From assembly GCA_039808325.1 (NCBI GenBank), contig JBDHSU010000180.1, positions 1 through 6,161 of the forward strand: a DNA stretch of 6,161 bases, given 5' to 3'. This DNA is from JAFKKS01 sp039808325. Lineage in GTDB: Bacteria; Pseudomonadota; Alphaproteobacteria; Rhizobiales; Xanthobacteraceae. Position 1 is the stretch's first letter. Every line of letters begins with the position of its first letter. The notes beneath the pieces are model-generated. The model saw nothing but the letters and a program-made list of their open reading frames with translations, was not told the DNA's origin and made no database searches. Below are positions 1 to 6,161 of the stretch, in pieces. Made by a program: the position numbers and the translations under genes.

Positions 1-1
1 G

Positions 2-26
2 TTGCTTTTGATTCCATCAAAAGCAA
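2..26 (-). terminator. 11-bp-arm inverted repeat beyond the minus-strand gene
   Basis: Arms TTGCTTTTGAT (2-12) and ATCAAAAGCAA (16-26) are perfectly complementary around a 3-base loop. The repeat begins 8 bases past the stop codon of the exported-protein gene, where a transcription terminator is expected. The window ends before any T-tract on the minus strand could be seen. The stem is A/T-rich, unlike the GC-rich stems of typical intrinsic terminators. The element also contains a GATTC (GANTC, CcrM-type methylation) site at 10-14. It could therefore be a dispersed palindromic repeat rather than, or as well as, a terminator. Confidence 0.5.
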
Positions 27-33
27 AAACTCT

Positions 34-1005
34 CTAGTGCTTCGGTCCGATGCCGTCGCGGATTTCGCGGAAGCGCGTGAACGTCTCGTGCCATTTGTCC
101 TTGCTGGCGAGCGCCACGATGCGCAGCAAGGTGCCGGTCCCGAAGCGTAGCCACTGCACGCCGTTGACGTCGCCGCCGGACTTCTGGTCCTTCGCCTCGA
201 TCTGCGTCTCGTAGCCTTGCTGGCCGGCGATTCGCTGTGGCTCGGAGCGGGTGATCTTCGCTTCGGTGATGCCGGGGATTTCCGCCAGCAGGCGCCTTGC
301 GAAGCCTTCACGCTCCTGGGGCTGCGGCGTATTCGGCGCGGGGAAGATCGTGATCAGGAGAAGCGGCTGTTCCGCCGCCGTGACGACGTCCTTCGGCCCG
401 TCGGTCAGCATCGCCGCCACGCCCGGCTGCACGCGAACGATGCGAAAGCCGGCGAGCTCGTCCATGGAGAACGGGAGGACCGCGAGCTGTTCCGCGGTCG
501 GCACCTTGTCGCGCACCGTCAGGGTCGCAAGCGACGCCTTGATGACGTCCTCGGGAGCGGAGTCCTTCACCGCCTCGGGCACCAGGGCCGTCGCGACCGC
601 CGTGGTATCGTGGATCGAGGCGAACACCGTCCATTTCAGGACGGGCCCCTGGGCGCTGTTGGGTTTGGCGAAGACGATGAACGCCTTGCCGCCGCCCTTG
701 AGCTCGAAGGGCTGCCGCGTGACGGCCCCCGGAGGCTGCTTCTCGATCTCTTCCGCCACCTGCTTTTCGATCGTGTCGAAGGCGTAGCCGGGCATCTCGT
801 TGAGAACGATGGATATTTGCTTGTCGTTGTGGACGAAGCCGGCGAAGCGGGGGCTTGCCACGAAATCCGGCGGCGGCACCAGTCCGACGCGGGAGGCCGG
901 CGGGAAAATCGGGTCGGCCGCGTGTGCCGGCGGGATCGCGGCGATGAGCAGGGCCATGACGGCGGAAACGAAGGTCGGCGAAGTCCGGGCGATCGTGTGC
1001 AGCAA
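34..1005 (-). CDS. Exported protein of unknown function, two-halved
   Basis: The product is about 323 residues if it starts at the TTG at 1003-1005, and it ends at TAG (34-36). I do not recognise a named family. The first 29 residues form a signal peptide: an Arg-containing n-region, a hydrophobic core (VSAVMALLIAAI) and a likely signal peptidase I site after AHA-29. The mature protein is therefore probably periplasmic; no lipobox and no further membrane segment are seen. The mature part looks like two similar halves. Residues ~37-165 contain SRVGLVPPPDF and FAGF, and ~176-323 contain ELAGFRIVRVQPG. Each half ends in a beta-rich stretch followed by a helix (IKASLATLTVRD; TFTRFREIRDGI). This is compatible with tandem PsbP/Mog1-like domains, which is inference only. 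The TTG is chosen because GGAGAG lies 6 bases upstream and it gives a complete signal peptide. The ATG at 957 would leave a very short leader, and the frame stays open upstream to 1251. No catalytic motif or cysteine pair was noticed. The gene is transcribed divergently from dnaK. Confidence 0.8.
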   Translation of the reverse strand: MLHTIARTSPTFVSAVMALLIAAIPPAHAADPIFPPASRVGLVPPPDFVASPRFAGFVHNDKQISIVLNEMPGYAFDTIEKQVAEEIEKQPPGAVTRQPFELKGGGKAFIVFAKPNSAQGPVLKWTVFASIHDTTAVATALVPEAVKDSAPEDVIKASLATLTVRDKVPTAEQLAVLPFSMDELAGFRIVRVQPGVAAMLTDGPKDVVTAAEQPLLLITIFPAPNTPQPQEREGFARRLLAEIPGITEAKITRSEPQRIAGQQGYETQIEAKDQKSGGDVNGVQWLRFGTGTLLRIVALASKDKWHETFTRFREIRDGIGPKH

Positions 1006-1095
1006 GGGGAGCTCTCCGGGCTGGCCTCTTCCGCCCCAAATCGCATCCGGCAGGCAGGGTCGGGCGCAGCGTTGTGCCGGGACGTCATGCTCTCT

Positions 1096-1112
1096 CCATC
1101 CGATCCGGATGG
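1096..1112. repeat. Perfect palindrome CCATCCG-ATC-CGGATGG
   Basis: Seven-base arms (1096-1102 and 1106-1112) pair perfectly around ATC. It lies upstream of the exported-protein gene, immediately before the GGAGAG and ATG ending at 1088 on the minus strand. It could be a regulator operator or a leader hairpin of that gene. Short GC-rich palindromes also arise by chance at this base composition. Confidence 0.4.
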
Positions 1113-1143
1113 CGTGGCTCGTCGTCCCACCGAGAATTGCGTC

Positions 1144-1159
1144 GCGGGCTTTTGCCCGC
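1144..1159. repeat. Hairpin GCGGGC-TTTT-GCCCGC
   Basis: Six-base perfect arms surround a TTTT loop (AAAA on the minus strand). It sits within the probable leader of the minus-strand gene. No T-tract follows on either strand, so an intrinsic terminator is unlikely. Its function is unknown. Confidence 0.35.
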
Positions 1160-1282
1160 ATCCCCCATATAGCGCGATGAAATGCCGGGAAATAGGGGCG
1201 GTTTCCGGCGGCTTCCCGGGTGAGGGACGGAAAGAAGATGCGTCGTTGCACACAGCCGCGACCGGAATCCCGAAAGAAGCCG

Positions 1283-1311
1283 CTTGCAGGCGAAAAACGC
1301 CTTTCCTATAT
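1283..1311 (+). promoter_or_regulatory. RpoH (sigma-32 type) heat-shock promoter of dnaK
   Basis: A -35 element CTTGCA (1283-1288) is separated by 16 bases from a -10 element CCTATAT (1305-1311). This fits the alphaproteobacterial RpoH pattern, CTTG in the -35 and CYTAT-type in the -10. Transcription would start near 1317-1319, giving a leader of about 145 bases before the dnaK ATG. No CIRCE element (HrcA operator) is present, so control is probably by RpoH rather than HrcA. The spacer holds a 15-base palindrome, AGGCGAAAAACGCCT (1288-1302), which is not part of the standard promoter. Confidence 0.75.
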
Positions 1312-1317
1312 GGGCTT

Positions 1318-1342
1318 CATGCGTCGCGGCGGCGCGACGATG
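1318..1342 (+). promoter_or_regulatory. Hairpin at the 5' end of the dnaK transcript
   Basis: CGTCGCG (1322-1328) pairs perfectly with CGCGACG (1333-1339) around a GCGG loop. CAT (1318-1320) pairs with ATG (1340-1342) after a single bulged G at 1321, making a 10-bp stem. It begins almost exactly at the transcription start predicted from the RpoH promoter, so the message would open with a stable stem-loop. Such 5' stems can protect mRNA from decay; that role here is inferred. Confidence 0.5.
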
Positions 1343-1463
1343 GGTAGCAGTTGGGGGCCGCGGGGGCTCTGCAGGCGCGGAAACGCTGATCTGCCAAGGG
1401 ACCCTCCGAGCCAGGCGCTTTTCAGGCCGGGCGCGGTCTGCCGAAAAAAGAGAGGTAAAGAGA

Positions 1464-3389
<1,926 letters not shown>

Positions 3390-3436
3390 CGCTGTCGCGC
3401 GAAAGGCGATCGCATGCCTGCCGCTTGCGAGAATAA

Positions 3437-3479
3437 TGACGCTTCCCGAGCCCCCTCGCCCGGGGAGCGTCACTCTTTT
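3437..3479 (+). terminator. Terminator-like hairpin between dnaK and dnaJ
   Basis: TGACGCTTCCCG (3437-3448) pairs with CGGGGAGCGTCA (3461-3472) in a 12-bp stem with one G-U pair and a 12-base loop. TCTTTT (3474-3479) follows. The form is that of an intrinsic terminator lying 47 bases after the dnaK stop. The T-tract is short and interrupted, so partial read-through into dnaJ is expected. This would give more dnaK than dnaJ message, or stabilise the 3' end of a processed dnaK mRNA. Confidence 0.65.
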
Positions 3480-3553
3480 CCGATCTCGTCTTCTCTCGTT
3501 CGTGCGCCATCCCGGCCTGTCTACGCGCCCTGGAATGACGGAGGCATGGGCTG

Positions 3554-4693
3554 ATGGCCAAGCGTTGTTATTACGAGACCCTGGAAGTCGCGCGGACGGC
3601 GAGCGAATCGGAACTGAAGACGTCGTTCCGCAAGCTCGCGATGAAATGGCATCCGGACCGCAATCCGGGCGACAAGAATTGCGAGATCAAGTTTAAGGAA
3701 ATCAACGAAGCCTACGACGTGCTCAAGGACGGCCAGAAGCGCGCCGCCTATGACCGCTTCGGCCATGCCGCCTTCGAGCAGGGCATGGGCGGCGGAGGCG
3801 GCAACGGATTCGGCGCGGACTTCGCGACGACGTTCGCCGATATCTTCGAGGGCGTGTTCGGCATGAGCGGCGGGCGCGGGCGCTCGGCCTCCGGCCGCGA
3901 GCGCGGCGCCGACCTGCGCTACAATCTCGAAATCACCTTGGAGGAGGCGTTCGCCGGCAAGACGGCGGAGGTGCGCATCCCGACGGCGGTGACGTGCGAG
4001 GTCTGTTCCGGCTCCGGCGCGCGGGCGGGCACGCGGCCGAAGGCCTGCGTCACCTGCGGCGGCAGCGGGCGGCTGCGGCACGCGCAAGGCTTTTTCACGC
4101 TGGAGCGGACATGTCCGTCGTGCCATGGCCGCGGACAGGTCATCGACGATCCTTGCACGTCGTGCGGCGGCGCGGGACGAACGACCCGCGAGCGGACGCT
4201 TTCGGTCAACATCCCGCCCGGCGTCGAGGACGGCACCCGCATTCGCCTCGCCGGCGAAGGCGAGGCCGGCCTTCGCGGCGGCCCGGCGGGAGACCTCTAT
4301 ATTTTCCTGTCGCTGGAAACGCACGAGTTCTTCCAGCGCGACGGCGCGGATCTCTACTGCCGCGTGCCGATTTCGATGGTGACGGCTACCCTGGGCGGCG
4401 GATTCGATGTGCCGACGGTCGACGGCGGCAAGACGCGGGTCAAGGTCCCCGAGGGGGCGCAGTCCGGCCGGCGCTTCCGTCTATCGGCAAAAGGAATGCC
4501 TGTCCTGCGCACGAAACAACGCGGCGATATGTACGTGCAGATCGTCGTCGAGACGCCGCAAAATCTCAGCAAGAAGCAGCGCGAACTCTTGACCGAGTTC
4601 GATAAATTGTCGTCGAAGGAAACGCATCCGGAGTCCGCGGGCTTCTTTGCCAAAGTCAAGGACTTCTTCGACGGGCTGAGCACCTCGGCCTGA
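3554..4693 (+). CDS. dnaJ: Co-chaperone DnaJ (Hsp40, type A)
   Basis: The 379-residue J-protein delivers unfolded clients to DnaK and stimulates its ATPase. All type A regions are present. The J-domain is at ~5-70 with the essential HPD at 33-35. A Gly/Phe-rich segment (~80-110) contains DIFEGVFG. The zinc-binding region has four CXXCXGXG repeats with cysteine pairs at 148/151, 165/168, 187/190 and 201/204. Two beta-rich client-binding domains and a C-terminal dimerisation segment follow. The ATG at 3554 has GGAGG 9 bases upstream (3540-3544) and begins the Hyphomicrobiales-typical MAKRCYYE. The gene lies 164 bp after dnaK behind a hairpin; no separate strong promoter is evident in the gap, so it is probably expressed by read-through from dnaK. 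No key residue is missing. It is distinguished from CbpA by the complete zinc-finger region. Confidence 0.97.
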   Translation: MAKRCYYETLEVARTASESELKTSFRKLAMKWHPDRNPGDKNCEIKFKEINEAYDVLKDGQKRAAYDRFGHAAFEQGMGGGGGNGFGADFATTFADIFEGVFGMSGGRGRSASGRERGADLRYNLEITLEEAFAGKTAEVRIPTAVTCEVCSGSGARAGTRPKACVTCGGSGRLRHAQGFFTLERTCPSCHGRGQVIDDPCTSCGGAGRTTRERTLSVNIPPGVEDGTRIRLAGEGEAGLRGGPAGDLYIFLSLETHEFFQRDGADLYCRVPISMVTATLGGGFDVPTVDGGKTRVKVPEGAQSGRRFRLSAKGMPVLRTKQRGDMYVQIVVETPQNLSKKQRELLTEFDKLSSKETHPESAGFFAKVKDFFDGLSTSA

Positions 4694-4771
4694 ACCGGCT
4701 TGACCCTCGCGCATTACCGCTTTACCCCTCCTGGATGCGACGCTCGTTTTGTCGCTCCTGCGTAAATCACA

Positions 4772-5377
4772 ATGATGCCCACGCAATCGCTGCCTCGCCT
4801 CGATCGGAAAATTCCGCGCCTCGACGACGAGGTCCGGTTTATCCGCTCGTGGTTGGAGAAGCCGCTGGCCATCGGGGCGGTGACGCCGTCGAGCCGTCCG
4901 CTGGCGCGGACGATGGCGGGCTACGTCGATCCGAACAGCACCGGTCCGGTCATCGAACTCGGCCCCGGAACCGGGCCCGTGACGGAGGCGCTGCTCGACC
5001 GCGGCATCGAGCAGGAGCGGCTGACGCTCGTCGAGTTCAACCCGACCTTCTGCCAGCTTTTACGTTCGCGGTTTCCGCGGGCGACGGTGGTGCAGGGCGA
5101 CGCCTATAATATCTTCCGCAACGTCAGCAAAGGCACCTTCGAGCCGGCCGCGGCCATCGTGTCGGGCCTGCCGCTGTTCACCAAGCCGCTGAAGACGCGC
5201 GCGCGGCTGTTGCGCGACGCCTATATGGCGATGCGGCCGGGTGCGCCCTTCGTCCAGTTCACTTACGCCGTCGTCCCGCCGGTTCCGAAAATGCTCGCGG
5301 GCGGGCATGTCGAAGCCTCGGACCGGATCTGGCTCAACCTGCCGCCCGCGCGCGTGTGGGTGTACCGGAAGGGATAG
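4772..5377 (+). CDS. pmtA: Phospholipid N-methyltransferase, PmtA-like
   Basis: The 201-residue class I S-adenosylmethionine-dependent methyltransferase probably converts phosphatidylethanolamine stepwise to phosphatidylcholine at the inner face of the cytoplasmic membrane. The SAM-binding motif I is VIELGPGTG (60-68). VEFNP (87-91) is the acidic ribose-binding strand end and QGDA (108-111) follows. SGLPLF (131-136) occupies the motif IV position. The N-terminal stretch RFIRSWLEKPLAIGAVTPSS (22-41) is typical of rhizobial PmtA and in that family forms the membrane-associating helix. No transmembrane segment is seen, as expected for a peripheral enzyme. Two adjacent ATGs (4772 and 4775) are possible starts and neither has a recognisable Shine-Dalgarno sequence; an in-frame TAA at 4763 rules out an earlier start. 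The gene begins 78 bp after dnaJ with no clear terminator, so read-through from dnaJ is possible. The fold resembles KsgA-type rRNA dimethyltransferases, so lipid specificity rests on family resemblance and gene order. Confidence 0.82.
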   Translation: MMPTQSLPRLDRKIPRLDDEVRFIRSWLEKPLAIGAVTPSSRPLARTMAGYVDPNSTGPVIELGPGTGPVTEALLDRGIEQERLTLVEFNPTFCQLLRSRFPRATVVQGDAYNIFRNVSKGTFEPAAAIVSGLPLFTKPLKTRARLLRDAYMAMRPGAPFVQFTYAVVPPVPKMLAGGHVEASDRIWLNLPPARVWVYRKG

Positions 5378-5384
5378 TCCCGCC

Positions 5385-5399
5385 GGGGGCGTCTCGCCC
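5385..5399 (+). terminator. Short GC hairpin after the methyltransferase gene
   Basis: GGGCG (5387-5391) and CGCCC (5395-5399) form a 5-bp stem with a TCT loop, 9 bases after the stop. No T-tract follows, so this is at best a weak terminator. The rest of the gap to 5497 holds only a 10-base GC palindrome, GCGGCGCCGC (5461-5470), and no clear promoter. Confidence 0.25.
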
Positions 5400-5497
5400 A
5401 TTCCGTGCTATTGCGTATTCCGCGCCATCGCCGGGCGCGTCCTTGCATGTAGCGTTTGCGGCGGCGCCGCGAAGGCCCAGCGAGAGCGACAATCGGA

Positions 5498-6085
5498 ATG
5501 CTCCATCCCAAGATCCTCGTCCTCTCCGGGTCGGTGCGGACCGGTTCCTTCAATGCGCGGCTGGCGGCGCTTGCGGCGAAGGAATTGACGCGCGCCGATG
5601 CGGAGGTGACGCGCATTTCGCTCGCCGATTTTCCGATGCCGCTCTATGACGGCGACGCCGAGGCATCCACGGGCGCGCCGGCGAACGCGGTGAAGCTCAA
5701 GCAACTGTTCGGTGTTCATCAGGGTGTGCTGATCACCAGCCCGGAATACAACGCTTCGATCACGCCGCTGCTCAAGAACGCGATCGACTGGGTGTCGCGC
5801 GTGCGCGAGGGGCGGGAGCCGCCGTTGGCAGCCTATAAGGGCCGCGTCTTCGGGCTGGCGGCGGCGTCGAACGGGACCTATGGCGGGATGCGCTCGCTGA
5901 TGGCGCTGCGGCATGTGCTGGAGCTCGGCTGCGGCGCGCTGGTGCTGCCCGAGCAGGTCGCCGTGCGCGGCGCGGCGGAAGCCTTCGACGAAATGGACGA
6001 TCTGCGTGATGAGCGTGCCGCCCGCGCCCTTAAGGCGCTGGCGCAGCGCCTCGTCGACATGGCCCGGCTCATGGCTTCATTCTGA
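5498..6085 (+). CDS. NAD(P)H-dependent FMN reductase family protein
   Basis: The 195-residue flavodoxin-like protein is expected to bind FMN and use NAD(P)H to reduce flavin, quinones, azo compounds or similar acceptors in the cytoplasm. The phosphate-binding loop is GSVRTGSFN (11-19), matching the family GSxRxxSxN pattern. SPEYN (81-85) and LLKNAIDW around K93-N94 form the characteristic flavin-binding segment. SNGTYGGMRS (124-133) occupies the third cofactor-binding loop. Length is normal for the family, with no signal peptide or membrane segment. The ATG at 5498 is chosen because it directly precedes the first beta-strand (KILVLSGS). A TTG at 5456 in the same frame would add an Arg-rich 14-residue extension unlike the family. 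The Shine-Dalgarno is weak (GAGAG at 5482-5486). The physiological substrate cannot be told from sequence. Closely related subgroups (chromate, quinone or azo reductases, ArsH) share these motifs. Confidence 0.9.
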   Translation: MLHPKILVLSGSVRTGSFNARLAALAAKELTRADAEVTRISLADFPMPLYDGDAEASTGAPANAVKLKQLFGVHQGVLITSPEYNASITPLLKNAIDWVSRVREGREPPLAAYKGRVFGLAAASNGTYGGMRSLMALRHVLELGCGALVLPEQVAVRGAAEAFDEMDDLRDERAARALKALAQRLVDMARLMASF

Positions 6086-6122
6086 CATTTGTCCCCGCGC
6101 GGGCCGGCTCTCCCGCAAATGT
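6085..6122 (+). repeat. Inverted repeat over the reductase stop codon
   Basis: ACATTTG (6085-6091) and CAAATGT (6116-6122) are complementary 7-base arms that start on the last base of the TGA stop. The 24-base interior can form a GCGGG/CCCGC stem. No T-tract follows. It may protect the 3' end of the message or act as a weak terminator. The remaining bases to 6161 contain a GAATC site (6125-6129) and no identifiable gene. Confidence 0.35.
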
Positions 6123-6161
6123 TAGAATCGAACGGCCGCGAGCAATATAAGTTTGCCGGTG

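Larger units (their letters stand above)
1006..1282. other. Divergent intergenic region, no convincing gene
   Basis: This stretch separates the minus-strand exported-protein gene from the dnaK promoter. Frames are open on both strands here, but their products are Arg/Pro/Ser-rich with no recognisable domain. It holds two GC-rich palindromes (1096-1112 and 1144-1159) and a GAATC (GANTC) site at 1264-1268, 14 bases upstream of the dnaK -35 box. A well-placed GGAGAG and ATG on the minus strand (start at 1088) are out of frame with the downstream gene. I found no convincing promoter for the minus-strand gene; TATATG around 1168-1176 on that strand is a weak candidate -10. Confidence 0.5.

Noticed and set aside
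217..1347. A 376-codon plus-strand frame over the exported-protein gene
   Set aside because: It has the same in-register antisense origin, and its product is Arg/Asp/Gly-rich with no domain. The minus-strand product has a clear signal peptide and a normal protein composition.
1284..1463. A 60-codon in-frame extension upstream of dnaK
   Set aside because: It overlaps the RpoH promoter and leader, and DnaK proteins start at MGKVIGIDLG. The ATG at 1464 has its own ribosome binding site.
1261..1463. CIRCE element (HrcA operator) upstream of dnaK
   Set aside because: I looked for TTAGCACTC and GAGTGCTAA arms and found none; the dyads present have unrelated sequences.
3546..3554. Two-codon reading frame ATG GGC TGA overlapping the dnaJ start
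   Set aside because: Its ATG is only one base from the GGAGG, too close for initiation; the ATG at 3554 has normal spacing.
3521..4324. A 267-codon frame antisense to dnaJ
   Set aside because: It is in register with dnaJ codons and Ala/Arg-rich. dnaJ on the plus strand has every expected motif.
5456..5497. TTG start adding 14 residues to the FMN reductase
   Set aside because: The extension is Arg-rich and unlike the family. The ATG at 5498 is placed right before the first beta-strand.

Overview
The window is a high-G+C stretch of an alphaproteobacterial chromosome, most likely Hyphomicrobiales (Rhizobiales; Bradyrhizobium/Methylocystis/Beijerinckia-like). Three things point there: the DnaJ N-terminus (MAKRCYYETLEV), the order dnaK-dnaJ with no grpE or hrcA beside it, and a PmtA-type phospholipid N-methyltransferase directly after dnaJ. 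The assignment comes from remembered family features, not from a search.

Layout. Bases 2-26 hold an 11-bp-arm inverted repeat just beyond the stop of the first gene. Bases 34-1005 (minus strand) encode an exported protein of unknown function with a signal peptide and apparently two similar halves. Bases 1006-1463 are a divergent intergenic region. It holds several GC-rich palindromes, a convincing RpoH (sigma-32 type) promoter at 1283-1311 and a strong hairpin at the predicted 5' end of the dnaK message (1318-1342). dnaK (1464-3389) follows, then a 164-bp gap with a terminator-like hairpin (3437-3479), dnaJ (3554-4693), a 78-bp gap, a pmtA-like methyltransferase (4772-5377), a 120-bp gap, and an NAD(P)H-dependent FMN reductase family gene (5498-6085). 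A further 76 bp run to the end with no gene seen.

How it works together. DnaK and DnaJ are the cytoplasmic Hsp70/Hsp40 pair. The promoter fits heat-shock control, and the hairpin between the two genes fits the usual excess of DnaK over DnaJ. The methyltransferase probably makes phosphatidylcholine from phosphatidylethanolamine. It sits downstream of dnaJ with no clear terminator between them, so some heat-shock read-through is possible. The flavin reductase looks like a separate housekeeping or redox gene.

This is largely an ordinary core-genome region, and I see no sign of a new multi-gene system, mobile element, CRISPR array or RNA gene. The parts most worth a second look are the regulatory architecture upstream of dnaK, the uncharacterised exported protein, and the unusual start region of the methyltransferase gene.
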